In this document: positions 24,800-37,808 of the stretch, piece by piece
Position numbering within the stretch: the stretch's first letter is position 1
Layout: every line of letters begins with the position of its first letter
DNA from: Woeseiaceae bacterium
GTDB taxonomy: Bacteria > Pseudomonadota > Gammaproteobacteria > Steroidobacterales > Woeseiaceae
NCBI GenBank assembly: GCA_021773095.1
Contig: JAJFKR010000007.1
Coordinates: forward strand, 31,983 to 95,982
Length of the DNA stretch: 64,000 nucleotides
Direction of reading: 5' to 3'
Notes under the pieces: generated by a model
Database searches by the model: none
The model's input: only the letters and a program-made list of their open reading frames with translations
What the model was told of the DNA's origin: nothing
Translations under genes and position numbers: made by a program

Positions 24800-26482
24800 T
24801 CAGGCCCGTTTCTGGCGGGCACCTGCGAGCATTTCTGCTGCGTGTTCCAGCGTCTTGGCCGTTATCTCGACACCACCGAGCATTCTGGCCAGTTCCTCGA
24901 CGCGTTCATCCGTGCCCAGTACCTGCAGCCCGGTCCTTGTCGATTTCCCGTCGCTGACCTTGCTGATTCGAAAGTGCTGGTCCGCAAGGCTGGCGACCTG
25001 CGGCAGGTGAGTGACGCACAGGACCTGGCGGTTTGCCCCAATTTCCTGCAGCCGACGGCCGACCATTTCAGCAACGCCGCCACCGACGCCACTATCAACC
25101 TCGTCGAAGATCATGGTCGGGATCGCGCTGCCGTCGCTCGCGATCACCTGAATGGCGAGACTCATGCGCGATAACTCTCCGCCCGACGCGATTTTTGCCA
25201 GTGGCTGAGACTTTTGTCCCGGATTTGCACTGATCAGAAATTCGACATCATCGATGCCCCAGGGGCGGGCTGAGTCTTCACCGAGTCGTGACAGCGCAAC
25301 GTCAAATACGCCACCGGGCATGCCGAGACCGGACATGGCTTCGGTGACCGCGGCTGAAAAGGATTTTGCTGATCGGGCACGGGCCGCCGACAAAGCGTTC
25401 GCCTTCGTGAGAAAATCATCCCGCAGGGAGGCAGCCTGAGCCGCCAGTTCCCTGCTGCGCTCCTCGGAGTTCGCCAACTCGTCGTGTTCGTCGCGCAATC
25501 GGCTATGCAACGACAGCAACTCGTCAGGTGAAAGGCGGTGCTTACGAGCGATGGCTTGTAGTGCATCCAGACGCTCCTCGACCCAGTCGCGCCGCTGCGG
25601 ATCCATGTCAATATCCTCGCCGTAGCGGCGCAGTGTCTCTGTCGCCTCAGACACCTGAATGCTGGCGGATTCGAGGAGCTCGATCAGCGGTTTGAGAGAT
25701 GAATCGAACTCGGACAATGACGCGAGTGAGCGAGACGCTGCGGCGATCAATCCATTGGCGTTGCTGGATTCGCTGTCGACCAGCGCGTCGAGGGCAACTG
25801 TTACACCGTCAGCAAGGCGGCCACTGTTTTGCAGCTTTCGGCGCTCACGATTGAGGTCCTCGTGCTCGCCATCCGTCAAGCCAAGCGAATCAAGTTCCTG
25901 TAGCTGAAATGTAAGTAAGTCGAGCCGGGAGGCTCTGTCGGCGTCAGCATCCAGTAATAGTTTCAACCGATCGGTCACCGCCATCCAGGAAGAAAAGCTC
26001 GTCGCAACCCCGGCGCGTTGCTCCAGTAGTCCGCCGAAGTGATCCAGCAAATCGCGTTGTATCGGGCGTCGCCCCAGCGATTGGTGAAAATGCTGGCCGT
26101 GAATATCCAGCAGCATCTCACCGATGTTTTTTAATTGAGACAGCGGCACGGCATTGCCGTTAATGAACGCGCGCGAGCGGCCGTCGGCATTGATGACGCG
26201 TCGCAAAAGGCACTCGCCATCGAGTTCGAGCGCTTGCTCATCCAGCCATGCACCCACAGCGTCCAGGCGCGATACATCGAACTCAGCGGCAAACTCGGCG
26301 CGCTTCGCACCGTCGCGGACCAGCTGTGAGCTGCCGCGCTCGCCGAGTACCAGACCCAGCGCATCGACAAGGATCGATTTGCCCGCGCCGGTTTCACCGG
26401 TTAGAACGGTCATGCCCGGTTCGAACTCGATGTCGATCTTTTCGACGATCGCAAAGTCCCGAACTTGCAGGTTCATCAACAT
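24800..26482 (-). CDS. recN: DNA repair protein RecN
   Basis: 560 residues from ATG 26482 (MLMNLQVRDFAIVEKI); a longer frame overlaps nadK and lacks homology. SMC-like ATPase with Walker A TGETGAGKSILVDAL near the N-terminus, long coiled coil (about 150-360), and the C-terminal half with signature ASGGELSRMSLAIQVI and Walker B TMIFDEVDSGVGG. RecN acts in double-strand-break repair and sister cohesion. No clear LexA box is seen in front of it. Downstream of nadK, 17 bp apart. Confidence 0.96.
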   Translation of the reverse strand: MLMNLQVRDFAIVEKIDIEFEPGMTVLTGETGAGKSILVDALGLVLGERGSSQLVRDGAKRAEFAAEFDVSRLDAVGAWLDEQALELDGECLLRRVINADGRSRAFINGNAVPLSQLKNIGEMLLDIHGQHFHQSLGRRPIQRDLLDHFGGLLEQRAGVATSFSSWMAVTDRLKLLLDADADRASRLDLLTFQLQELDSLGLTDGEHEDLNRERRKLQNSGRLADGVTVALDALVDSESSNANGLIAAASRSLASLSEFDSSLKPLIELLESASIQVSEATETLRRYGEDIDMDPQRRDWVEERLDALQAIARKHRLSPDELLSLHSRLRDEHDELANSEERSRELAAQAASLRDDFLTKANALSAARARSAKSFSAAVTEAMSGLGMPGGVFDVALSRLGEDSARPWGIDDVEFLISANPGQKSQPLAKIASGGELSRMSLAIQVIASDGSAIPTMIFDEVDSGVGGGVAEMVGRRLQEIGANRQVLCVTHLPQVASLADQHFRISKVSDGKSTRTGLQVLGTDERVEELARMLGGVEITAKTLEHAAEMLAGARQKRA

Positions 26483-26499
26483 GTCATGATTCCAAAACC

Positions 26500-27339
26500 T
26501 CAGGTGTTCCGCTTGCGGCTGTCGCGGCCCCAAAAAAGTTTCGAGCGCAAGATTCCGTAGAAATCATAACCGGGCGGGTGAACGAGTGTAACCCGGTTGT
26601 TTGCTGCCGAAACCTGCAATTTGTCACCGGGTTTGATGCTGCCCATCGAAAATCCATCGACGGTGATTTCGGCTCTTGTGTCGTCACGTTGCAACAAGCT
26701 GACATCGACGGATTGGTTGGCGGAGATGACGATGGGTCGATCCGTCAGCGTGTGCGGGCAGATCGGCACGACAACAACGACATCCAGTTGCGGCTCGATA
26801 ATTGGTCCGCCACAGCTTAGTGCGTAGGCCGTTGAGCCGGTGGGCGTTGCTATGATCAGCCCGTCGCCGGAATGTGTGTTGACGTACTCATCGGCAATGC
26901 GCGTTTCGAAGTCGACCATGCGGCCGGTTCCAAGGCGGTGCAATACAACATCGTTTAATGCGTGCTCGACTGTCTCGTCACCGCTGCTCTCGAACAAGCG
27001 TGCTTCCAGCAGCAGGCGGGAGTCGGTCGAATAGTCACCCTGGAGTACGTGGTCAACGCTCACGATCATTTCATCCGGCGTGATATCCGCCAGAAAGCCC
27101 AGGCGGCCCCGATTAATGCCCAATATCGGCGTGCCGGATTCGCGGACCAGGCGGCTGGCATAAATCATCGTGCCGTCGCCGCCAATTGCGATGACCAGGT
27201 CGGCGCGATCTATTTCATCGCTTTTCAGCAAATTCGCACCGGCTTTTGTCAAATGATCACTGAGGTGCCGAAGCGGCTCCGCTACGCGCGGGTCATCGTG
27301 CCTTCCAACGAAGACGATGTTTCGAAATGGATTACTCAT
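26500..27339 (-). CDS. nadK: NAD kinase
   Basis: 279 residues. Carries the GGDGTM catalytic motif (about residue 55) and the NRGRLGFLAD segment, plus THSGDGLIIATPTGSTAYALSCGG, which binds NAD. It phosphorylates NAD to NADP with ATP or polyphosphate. It precedes recN on the same strand and is divergent from hrcA, the usual gammaproteobacterial arrangement. Confidence 0.97.
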   Translation of the reverse strand: MSNPFRNIVFVGRHDDPRVAEPLRHLSDHLTKAGANLLKSDEIDRADLVIAIGGDGTMIYASRLVRESGTPILGINRGRLGFLADITPDEMIVSVDHVLQGDYSTDSRLLLEARLFESSGDETVEHALNDVVLHRLGTGRMVDFETRIADEYVNTHSGDGLIIATPTGSTAYALSCGGPIIEPQLDVVVVVPICPHTLTDRPIVISANQSVDVSLLQRDDTRAEITVDGFSMGSIKPGDKLQVSAANNRVTLVHPPGYDFYGILRSKLFWGRDSRKRNT

Positions 27340-27397
27340 AGGCTGATTGTGGCAAACCCTTGACCCACCGCCAAGCCGTTGCTAGCGTTTCCTTCGA

Positions 27398-28456
27398 ATG
27401 TCTGCTGAAACATCCAATCCGATTCCCAACGAACGTGGCCAGCATTTGCTGCGCGTACTGATCCAGCGCTATATACAGGATGGCCAGCCGATTGGATCCC
27501 GAACTCTCTCCAAAGATGCAGGACTGGACTTAAGTCCCGCCACGATCCGCAATGTGATGTCGGACCTTGAGGAGATGGGGCTGGTGTCGGCACCGCATAC
27601 ATCGGCGGGCCGAATTCCGACCCCGAAAGGCTACCGCCTGTTTGTGGATACATTGGTGCGATACCAACAGCCCGATGACGGTGAAATCCGCAGGATTCAG
27701 GCACAAATCCGCGGTGAGTCCGACAATCCAGAAGATCTGATCGGTGCTATATCGAGCATGTTGTCGGATTTTACGAGCATGGCTGGCGTCGTGACGGTTC
27801 CGCGCCCGCCGCAGGCCACGCTGCGACAAATCGAATTCCTACCGCTGTCCGAAAATCGGGTGCTGGTGATTCTCGTGGTCAATGATCGCGAAGTACAGAA
27901 TCGAATTTTGCATACCGAGCGCGACTACTCAGTATCCGAACTCCAGCAAGCGCAGAACTATATTAACGAACATTACGCGGGGACCAGTCTCGAGCAGGTC
28001 CGCGGCAAATTGCTTGAGGACCTCGATTCGACGCGCGATTCGATGAATCAGACGATGCACGGCATCATTTCAGTTGCACAATCGGCCATGGACGGTGTTT
28101 CTGATCCGGATAACCAGTACGTCGTGACGGGCGAGACCAAGCTCATGGACTTCGCTGAACTTTCTGATGTCGATACCTTGCGCAGATTATTTGATGCGTT
28201 TTCCCGCAAGCGGCTGATTCTTGAGCTTCTGGACCGCAGCATCAATGCGGACGGTGTGCAGATATTTATCGGCGAGGAATCGGGCTATCGGATCTTCGAT
28301 GGTTGCAGCGTTATCACGGCGCCTTATCACGTCGATGACGAGACCATAGGAGTCCTCGGCGTTATAGGCCCGACGCGGATGGCCTACGACCGGGTTGTGC
28401 CGATTGTCGATGTTACCGCCCGCCTGCTTGAGTCAGCACTGACCCACAACAGTTGA
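27398..28456 (+). CDS. hrcA: heat-inducible transcription repressor HrcA
   Basis: 352 residues. N-terminal winged helix (LLRVLIQRYIQDGQPIGSRTLSKDAGLDLSPATIRNVMSDLEEMGLV), then the HrcA core with PHTSAGRIPTPKGYRLFVDTLV and, late, IFIGEESGYRIFDGCSVITAPY. HrcA represses chaperone genes at CIRCE elements with the help of GroEL. I see no CIRCE inverted repeat in this window, so its target here is probably a groE operon elsewhere. It lies just upstream of grpE. Confidence 0.96.
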   Translation: MSAETSNPIPNERGQHLLRVLIQRYIQDGQPIGSRTLSKDAGLDLSPATIRNVMSDLEEMGLVSAPHTSAGRIPTPKGYRLFVDTLVRYQQPDDGEIRRIQAQIRGESDNPEDLIGAISSMLSDFTSMAGVVTVPRPPQATLRQIEFLPLSENRVLVILVVNDREVQNRILHTERDYSVSELQQAQNYINEHYAGTSLEQVRGKLLEDLDSTRDSMNQTMHGIISVAQSAMDGVSDPDNQYVVTGETKLMDFAELSDVDTLRRLFDAFSRKRLILELLDRSINADGVQIFIGEESGYRIFDGCSVITAPYHVDDETIGVLGVIGPTRMAYDRVVPIVDVTARLLESALTHNS

Positions 28457-28492
28457 TGCGGCGCAAAATCGCAGACTTTTTTCGCCGTAGCT

Positions 28493-28520
28493 CTTGATAT
28501 TTTTCCCCCCATCCCCAAAC
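28493..28520 (+). promoter_or_regulatory. sigma-32-like promoter of grpE
   Basis: CTTGATA (28493-28499), 13-bp spacer, CCCCAAAC (28513-28520). This compares with the sigma-32 consensus CTTGAAA / CCCCATNT. The same 13-bp spacing is found before dnaK. It lies 68 bp upstream of the grpE ATG. Confidence 0.55.
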
Positions 28521-28587
28521 TGCGGACGTCTTTTGTGCATTGCCGCCCAGCCGGCGGCCACTGCTTAGGTATTGGAGTCAGGATTTA

Positions 28588-29151
28588 ATGAACGGACAGG
28601 CCGAACGCCCGGACAAGGAAATTGACGAGCAAATCGTGGCAGAAGAGCCAGAGGAGCTCGAAATCAGCGACAATGAGCCAGTCGAAGAGGCCGAGGTCGA
28701 GGTCTCGGATCTGGATCGGGCAGAAGCGAAAGCCGCCGAGAACTGGGATCGTTACTTGCGCACGGCTGCTGAGCTGGAGAATGTGAGAAAGCGCTCGGCC
28801 CGGGATGTCGAGAATGCCCACCGCTTTGCTCTGGAGCGTTTTAGTAAGGAATTACTAGCTGTCAGAGACAGCCTTGAAATGGGGCTTGCCACGGTCGACA
28901 ACGCGAGCGTCGAGAGTCTGCTGGAGGGTAGCGAAGCGACGCTCAAGATCCTCGGCGTAACGATGCAACAATTTGGGATCGAAGAACTTGATCCGGCGGG
29001 CGAGCCATTTGATCCTGAATATCACGAAGCGATTAGTATGCAGCCCTCCGATGATGTCGAGCCTGGGTCCGTCGTGACGGTGGTGCAAAAGGGTTACTCA
29101 TTGAATGGTCGGCTCTTGCGGCCAGCGATGGTCATTGTTGCGTCGGACTAA
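28588..29151 (+). CDS. grpE: nucleotide exchange factor GrpE
   Basis: 187 residues from ATG 28588 with AGGA nearby; an upstream in-frame ATG at 28540 gives an unlikely basic extension. An acidic N-terminus is followed by the long dimer helix (ENWDRYLRTAAELENVRKRSARD) and the beta-wing domain with DPEYHEAISMQ, VVQKGYSLNGRLLRPAMVIV. GrpE releases ADP from DnaK. Between hrcA and dnaK, with its own heat-shock-type promoter. Confidence 0.95.
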   Translation: MNGQAERPDKEIDEQIVAEEPEELEISDNEPVEEAEVEVSDLDRAEAKAAENWDRYLRTAAELENVRKRSARDVENAHRFALERFSKELLAVRDSLEMGLATVDNASVESLLEGSEATLKILGVTMQQFGIEELDPAGEPFDPEYHEAISMQPSDDVEPGSVVTVVQKGYSLNGRLLRPAMVIVASD

Positions 29152-29186
29152 CCTCGACCGACATTTGGACATTGTGGGCCGTATTG

Positions 29187-29214
29187 CTTGAAAGACCGGA
29201 ACCTGGCCCCACCT
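29187..29214 (+). promoter_or_regulatory. sigma-32 promoter of dnaK
   Basis: CTTGAAA (29187-29193) is a perfect -35, followed after 13 bp by CCCCACCT (29207-29214), one base off the CCCCATNT consensus. It lies 42 bp before the dnaK ATG in the 104-bp grpE-dnaK gap. Confidence 0.8.
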
Positions 29215-29255
29215 AGACAGCCAGTTAATTACACAATATTTGGAGCGTATAGATC

Positions 29256-31187
29256 ATGGGTAAAGTTATTGGTATCGACCTTGGTACCACGAACTCCTGC
29301 GTTGCAGTCATGGAGGGCGATGCCCCCAAGGTTATTGAGAACAGCGAAGGGGATCGCACCACGCCGTCGATCGTTGCTTTTAGCAAGGACGACCAGGTTC
29401 TGGTCGGCCAGTCGGCCAAGCGCCAGGCGGTCACCAATCCCACCAACACATTGTTTGCAGTCAAACGTCTGATCGGACGTAAGTTCGACGATGACGTCGT
29501 GCAGCGCGACATCAATATGGTGCCCTACACCATTGCAAAAGCCGATAACGGCGACGCATGGGTTGAGGCGAACGGCAAGAAGATGGCACCGCCGGAGATT
29601 TCCGCGCGCGTCCTGATGAAAATGAAGAAGACGGCGGAGGATTATCTCGGTGAAGACGTCACTGAGGCCGTCGTGACCGTTCCCGCTTATTTCAATGATT
29701 CACAGCGTCAGGCAACCAAGGACGCCGGCAAGATTGCTGGCCTTGAGGTCAAGAGAATCATTAACGAGCCGACCGCGGCAGCACTTGCTTATGGTATGGA
29801 CAAGAAACGCGGTGATGCGAAGCTGGCCGTATTCGATCTCGGTGGCGGTACCTTTGACGTCTCAATCATTGAGATCGCAGAAGTGGACGGCGAGCATCAG
29901 TTCGAAGTACTGGCGACCAACGGCGACACTTTCCTCGGTGGTGAAGACTTCGATATGCGCGTTATCGAATACCTGACGGCTGAGTTCGAGCGCGAGAGCG
30001 GTGTGGATATCACAGCCGATCCTCTGGCTATGCAGCGCCTCAAAGAGGCCGCGGAAAAAGCCAAGATCGAACTTAGTACCCAGCAGCAGACAGAAGTGAA
30101 CCTGCCCTACATCACGGCGGATGCGAGCGGGCCGAAGCATCTCAATATCAAGCTGACCCGCGCCAAACTCGAGTCACTGGTTGAGGAGCTGATCGCACGC
30201 ACGATTGAGCCTTGCAAGATCGCATTGAAAGATGCTGGTCTGAAGGTCAACGAGATTGACGACATCATTCTTGTCGGTGGTCAGATTCGTATGCCGAAAG
30301 TTCAGGAAGAAGTGCAGAACTTCTTTGGTAAGGAGCCGCGTCGCGACGTAAACCCCGACGAGGCGGTTGCACTGGGCGCCGCTATCCAGGGCGGCGTACT
30401 TGCCGGTGACGTCAAGGACGTGTTGCTGCTGGACGTGACACCGCTGTCTCTGGGAATCGAGACCCAGGGTGCGGTCATGACCAAGCTGATCGACAAGAAT
30501 ACGACCATTCCGGCCAACGCCGAGCAGGTTTTCTCAACCGCCGACGACAACCAGACAGCCGTGACGATTCATGTGCTGCAGGGTGAGCGCGAGCGCTCCG
30601 CGGACAATAAGTCGCTGGGTCGTTTTGATCTCGCTGATATTCCGCCGGCACCGCGTGGTTTGCCACAGATCGAAGTGATTTTTGATATCGACGCAAACGG
30701 CATTCTCAACGTATCAGCCAAGGACAAGGCTACTGGCAAAAGCCAGAACATTGTCATCAAGGCTTCCAGCGGACTGTCCGATGACGAAATCGACCAGATG
30801 GTGACAGATGCAGAGAGTCACGCCGAAGAAGATCGCAAATTCCGTGAGCTTGTCGACGCACGCAACCAGGCCGACGGTTTGATCCATGCGGCCGAAAAGA
30901 CGCTCAGCGAACTGGGCGAAAAAGCGTCTGCTGAGGAGCGGATGGCCGTTGAGAATGCGGTCTCAGACCTTAAGAAAGCGGTTGAAAGTGATGACAAGGA
31001 CGCCATCGACGCCAAAACGGCTGCGTTAGGCGAAGCATCCGGCGGCCTGGCTCAGAAACTGTATGCGGAGCAAGAGCAGGCAGCGGAATCCGGAACGGAT
31101 GACGCGGTGGCTGCGGATGACGTTGTTGATGCGGAGTTCGAGGAAGTTGAAAAAGGCGATGATGACGACGAGTCGAAGTCCGAGTAA
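29256..31187 (+). CDS. dnaK: chaperone protein DnaK (Hsp70)
   Basis: 643 residues. ATPase domain with [42 protein letters not shown] and [13 protein letters not shown]; linker [16 protein letters not shown]; substrate domain and acidic tail ending in [14 protein letters not shown]. The usual VGGQTRMP motif reads VGGQIRMP here. DnaK folds and protects proteins with DnaJ and GrpE, all present in order. It has its own sigma-32-type promoter. Confidence 0.98.
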   Translation: MGKVIGIDLGTTNSCVAVMEGDAPKVIENSEGDRTTPSIVAFSKDDQVLVGQSAKRQAVTNPTNTLFAVKRLIGRKFDDDVVQRDINMVPYTIAKADNGDAWVEANGKKMAPPEISARVLMKMKKTAEDYLGEDVTEAVVTVPAYFNDSQRQATKDAGKIAGLEVKRIINEPTAAALAYGMDKKRGDAKLAVFDLGGGTFDVSIIEIAEVDGEHQFEVLATNGDTFLGGEDFDMRVIEYLTAEFERESGVDITADPLAMQRLKEAAEKAKIELSTQQQTEVNLPYITADASGPKHLNIKLTRAKLESLVEELIARTIEPCKIALKDAGLKVNEIDDIILVGGQIRMPKVQEEVQNFFGKEPRRDVNPDEAVALGAAIQGGVLAGDVKDVLLLDVTPLSLGIETQGAVMTKLIDKNTTIPANAEQVFSTADDNQTAVTIHVLQGERERSADNKSLGRFDLADIPPAPRGLPQIEVIFDIDANGILNVSAKDKATGKSQNIVIKASSGLSDDEIDQMVTDAESHAEEDRKFRELVDARNQADGLIHAAEKTLSELGEKASAEERMAVENAVSDLKKAVESDDKDAIDAKTAALGEASGGLAQKLYAEQEQAAESGTDDAVAADDVVDAEFEEVEKGDDDDESKSE

Positions 31188-31219
31188 AGCGAATCTCGAT
31201 TCCTTGATGCAGTGAATAT

Positions 31220-31240
31220 CGGGCGCCGTCATGGCGCCCG
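31220..31240 (+). terminator. hairpin between dnaK and dnaJ (probable attenuator)
   Basis: CGGGCGCC-gtcat-GGCGCCCG is a perfect eight-bp GC stem 18 bp before the dnaJ ATG. No U-tract follows, so it probably reduces read-through, or blocks mRNA decay, rather than terminating fully. This fits the lower need for DnaJ than DnaK. Confidence 0.6.
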
Positions 31241-31257
31241 AAACATAAAAGAAACAA

Positions 31258-32394
31258 ATGGCAAAACGCGACTATTACGAAGTACTTGGAGTCTCGAAAT
31301 CAGCATCGACTGACGAGATCAAGAAGTCTTATCGCCGTCTTGCCATGAAGTTTCATCCGGACCGGAATAAGGACGATAGCGCTGCGTCCGAGAAGAAATT
31401 CAAGGAAGCCAAAGAGGCCTACGAAGTCCTGAAGGACTCGGAAAAGAAAGCGACCTATGACCAGTTTGGCCACGACGGTTTGCGCGCTGGCCAGGGTGGT
31501 CGGGGCGGATTCCAGAGTGCCGAAGGTTTCGGTGATATTTTCGGCGATGTGTTCGGCGACATATTTGGTGGCGGACGTCGCGCTGGTGGTGGGCCACAGG
31601 CCTTTCGAGGCGCGGATCTTGGATATGAACTGAAGCTGGATCTTGAGAAAGCGGTCACTGGCGATACCATCGAAATCGATATCCCAACCCAGGTCAGTTG
31701 CGGTAGCTGTGACGGATCCGGTGCCAGGAAGGGCACATCGCCTGAGACGTGTTCCACCTGTGGTGGAGCTGGCCAGGTGCGTATGCAACAGGGTTTCTTC
31801 TCCGTGCAACAGACCTGCCCGGCGTGCAAAGGAGCCGGCACAACCATCAGCGATCCGTGTGGAGAGTGCCACGGTCGTGGCCGTACCCGGAAAACACGAA
31901 CTTTGTCGGTCAAAGTACCCGCCGGCGTTGATGACGGTGATCGCATTCGCTTGTCGGGCGAAGGTGAGGCCGGCCGAAATGGTGGCCCATCCGGTGATTT
32001 GTACGTTGAGATTCGTGTCAGCAAGCATAAGATTTTCGAGCGCGACGGCGTCAATCTTGCTTGCGAAATTCCGATCAGTTTTGCTACCGCGACATTGGGC
32101 GGCGATGTTGAGCTACCGACTCTCGATGGGAACGTATCACTGAAAGTTCCCGCAGGAACTCAGTCAGGCAAGGTATTTCGATTGCGCGGCAAAGGCGTCA
32201 TCACCGTTAGGGATTCGCGTCAGGGCGATTTGTTTGCACAGGTAGCCGTTGAGACCCCCGTTAATTTAACGACGGCGCAGCAGGAGTTACTTGAAAAATT
32301 CAATTCGTCCATAAAAAAAGGCGGTGACAAACACAGCCCCAGGGCGGACGGATGGCTGGATACCGTCAAACGATTTTTTGATCGCATTAACTAA
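31258..32394 (+). CDS. dnaJ: chaperone protein DnaJ
   Basis: 378 residues. J domain (1-70) with the HPD motif in [11 protein letters not shown], Gly/Phe-rich linker (75-120), four zinc-finger repeats [24 protein letters not shown] and CGECHGRG (about 145-210), then the substrate-binding C-terminal domains. It stimulates DnaK ATPase and hands over clients. It follows dnaK after a hairpin. Confidence 0.98.
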   Translation: MAKRDYYEVLGVSKSASTDEIKKSYRRLAMKFHPDRNKDDSAASEKKFKEAKEAYEVLKDSEKKATYDQFGHDGLRAGQGGRGGFQSAEGFGDIFGDVFGDIFGGGRRAGGGPQAFRGADLGYELKLDLEKAVTGDTIEIDIPTQVSCGSCDGSGARKGTSPETCSTCGGAGQVRMQQGFFSVQQTCPACKGAGTTISDPCGECHGRGRTRKTRTLSVKVPAGVDDGDRIRLSGEGEAGRNGGPSGDLYVEIRVSKHKIFERDGVNLACEIPISFATATLGGDVELPTLDGNVSLKVPAGTQSGKVFRLRGKGVITVRDSRQGDLFAQVAVETPVNLTTAQQELLEKFNSSIKKGGDKHSPRADGWLDTVKRFFDRIN

Positions 32395-32433
32395 AGCAGT
32401 AGTATTGACGTTCCCAATTCGGAGGAGTCCGTC

Positions 32434-33132
32434 ATTAATCCCACTCGAATCGCTATAACGGGTGCCGGCCGTATGGGCCAGGCGATCGCCGCGTCCATTC
32501 CACAGCACGCCAATCTGGATCTGGTCGGTAACTGGCAGCGCGGCCAGAACATCGACGAACTGGTGGCAGACGCAGACGTCGTTATCGATTTCAGTCTACC
32601 GGAGGCCACGGAGTGCGTTCTTGAGGCGGTTGTTCGCCACCGAAAGCCACTGGTTTGCGGTGTCAGCGGATTGAATGACGCGCAGTTAACGCTGCTGGAC
32701 GAGGCTTGCAGGACGATACCACTGGTTTTCGACCGTAATATGAGCCTCGGCATTGCCGTGCTGGAGCGGTCCGTAAGAGACGCGGCCGCTGCGTTAGGTG
32801 ACAAATTTGAGGTTCGGGTATCCGAGGTTCATCACGAACACAAAAAGGACGCCCCATCCGGTACAGCGTTGAAGCTCGGGGAGGCCATTGCCTCGTCACG
32901 CGGCCACAGGGGAGATGACTCTGTGCAATACGAGGTGGAGCGTCGTGGCGAGGTGCCGGGTGAGCATAAAGTCAGCATGGCTTCCGCGACAGAAGAATTG
33001 ATCTTTGCGCACAGCGTTACGACACGCCAGGTGTTCGTCGAAGGCGCGCTGACCGCGGCTCAATGGGTCGTTGGCCGGCCGCCGGGTCGGTATTCGATGC
33101 AAGACGTGCTATTTGGGCAACGGAATTTGTGA
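32434..33132 (+). CDS. dapB: 4-hydroxy-tetrahydrodipicolinate reductase
   Basis: 232 residues when started at an ATT codon (32434), which sits eight bases after a strong GGAGG (32421-32425). No ATG, GTG or TTG is available before 32473, and a start there would cut the nucleotide-binding strand and part of the loop (RIAITGAGRMGQAI). The catalytic block EVHHEHKKDAPSGTAL is intact. The glycine loop is GAGRMG, one residue shorter than the usual GASGRMG. At 232 residues it is shorter than E. coli DapB (273). It makes tetrahydrodipicolinate for lysine and meso-diaminopimelate. Confidence 0.92.
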   Translation: MNPTRIAITGAGRMGQAIAASIPQHANLDLVGNWQRGQNIDELVADADVVIDFSLPEATECVLEAVVRHRKPLVCGVSGLNDAQLTLLDEACRTIPLVFDRNMSLGIAVLERSVRDAAAALGDKFEVRVSEVHHEHKKDAPSGTALKLGEAIASSRGHRGDDSVQYEVERRGEVPGEHKVSMASATEELIFAHSVTTRQVFVEGALTAAQWVVGRPPGRYSMQDVLFGQRNL

Positions 33133-33221
33133 AATAGGCTCAAAAAGTCGCAATTCAGTCTGGCATGGGCCGCCACCCTTCAGTAAACTAGTGCGGATCG
33201 CTGGGCGGTCAGCGAAGTTGC

Positions 33222-33250
33222 AAGCGGAAGGCAAAGTCCTTCCGCTTTTG
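33222..33250 (+). terminator. hairpin after dapB / in the carA leader
   Basis: AAGCGGAAGG-caaagt-CCTTCCGCTT forms a perfect ten-bp stem followed by TTG. It lies in the 194-bp gap between dapB and carA and is probably the dapB terminator, or an attenuator in the carAB leader if transcription begins upstream. Confidence 0.7.
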
Positions 33251-33326
33251 TGCATCTGAAACCAACAGATAATGCGACGACCTGATCCTCGATCGATCTG
33301 ACAATGGTTCATCGTGAGGGTCGTAA

Positions 33327-34484
33327 TTGAGCACGCCAGCAATACTTGCACTACAGGATGGCACGGTTTTTCATGGCACGTCGATCGGTGCTGACGGCCA
33401 GACCATTGGCGAAGTGGTTTTCAATACCTCGATGACCGGCTATCAGGAAATCCTGACAGACCCCTCCTATTGTCGGCAGATCGTCACCCTCACGTATCCA
33501 CATATCGGCAATACCGGCACCAACAGCGACGACATGGAGTCCGGGAAGATTCATGCGTCGGGGTTAATTGTGCGCGATAGCACAATGCTGACGAGCAGTT
33601 GGCGCTCGGAGCGAACGTTTGCGGATTTTCTGAAACAGGGCAACACCGTTGCCATCGCGGAAATCGATACTCGCAAACTGACCCGCATTATTCGTGAGAA
33701 GGGCGCCCAGTCCGGCTGCATCATGACGGGGCAGCAGACCGTCGATAAAGCCATTCAACACGCTAATAAATTCCCCGGCATCGCAGGTATGGATCTCGCC
33801 AAATTCGTGACGACGGCCAGTGCCTATCAGTGGAGTCACGGCACTACATTTGGCCGCAAACCACGAATCATGAGTCGGCGTATCGCGCCGTATCACGTGG
33901 TCGCTTACGACTTTGGCGTAAAGCGGAACATTCTGCGCCTGTTATCCGATCTGGACTGCCGTCTCACGGTAGTGCCGGCAACAACCACGGCCGAAGAGGC
34001 CCTGGCGCTAAATCCGGATGGCTTATTCTTGTCCAACGGCCCGGGAGATCCGGAGCCCTGTGACTACGCAATCGAAGCGATTCAAGCGTTACTGGACACT
34101 GACATCCCGGTGTTCGGTATCTGCCTTGGGCACCAGTTGCTGGCACTGGCTGCGGGCGCGCGAACCGAGAAAATGAAGTTCGGCCATCACGGTGCAAATC
34201 ATCCGGTGCAGGATATCCAGACGGGGCAGGTAATGATTACCAGTCAAAATCATGGTTTCGCCGTCGATGAAAGCACATTAGCAGAGAATGTCGTTGCGAC
34301 GCACCGATCGTTGTTTGACGGAACGCTGCAGGGTATCGCCCTCAAAGACAAGCCAGCCTTTGGTTTTCAGGGGCATCCCGAGGCGAGTCCCGGGCCGCAC
34401 GATTTGCTGCCGCTGTTTGACCGCTTCATTCAGAACATGGATGAGAAGAAAAAGGGCGGACTGAAAGCGATGTTGTCATCATAA
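33327..34484 (+). CDS. carA: carbamoyl-phosphate synthase small subunit
   Basis: 385 residues, TTG start with GAGG eight bases before it. N-terminal domain begins [16 protein letters not shown]; the glutaminase domain has the nucleophile in [15 protein letters not shown] and the His/Glu pair in [11 protein letters not shown]. It releases ammonia from glutamine for CarB. carB follows after a 69-bp AT-rich gap. Confidence 0.97.
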   Translation: MSTPAILALQDGTVFHGTSIGADGQTIGEVVFNTSMTGYQEILTDPSYCRQIVTLTYPHIGNTGTNSDDMESGKIHASGLIVRDSTMLTSSWRSERTFADFLKQGNTVAIAEIDTRKLTRIIREKGAQSGCIMTGQQTVDKAIQHANKFPGIAGMDLAKFVTTASAYQWSHGTTFGRKPRIMSRRIAPYHVVAYDFGVKRNILRLLSDLDCRLTVVPATTTAEEALALNPDGLFLSNGPGDPEPCDYAIEAIQALLDTDIPVFGICLGHQLLALAAGARTEKMKFGHHGANHPVQDIQTGQVMITSQNHGFAVDESTLAENVVATHRSLFDGTLQGIALKDKPAFGFQGHPEASPGPHDLLPLFDRFIQNMDEKKKGGLKAMLSS

Positions 34485-34553
34485 AAGACCTTATAAAACA
34501 AATCATTAAAGTAGATAGTTAATCTAATTCATTAATAAGACATACACCCAAGA

Positions 34554-37774
<3,221 letters not shown>

Positions 37775-37778
<4 letters not shown>

Positions 37779-37808
37779 ACAGGGTGGGTACATGAACAAG
37801 GTGGGTAC
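37775..37808 (+). repeat. two full 17-bp repeats before greA, making two minicistrons
   Basis: ATGAACARGGTGGGTAC occurs at 37775-37791 and 37792-37808, and a third partial copy forms the greA start (37809). Each copy supplies an ATG and a Shine-Dalgarno-like AAGGTGGG. The two upstream ATGs open six-codon frames (MNRVGT and MNKVGT). Every stop overlaps the next ATG as ATGA: carB stop with the first, first stop with the second, second stop with greA. Seen directly; a role in reinitiation is inferred. Confidence 0.85.

Noticed and set aside
27359..27398. Heat-shock promoter directly before hrcA
   Set aside because: CTTGACC resembles a sigma-32 -35 box, but no CCCCAT-like -10 follows at a fitting distance.
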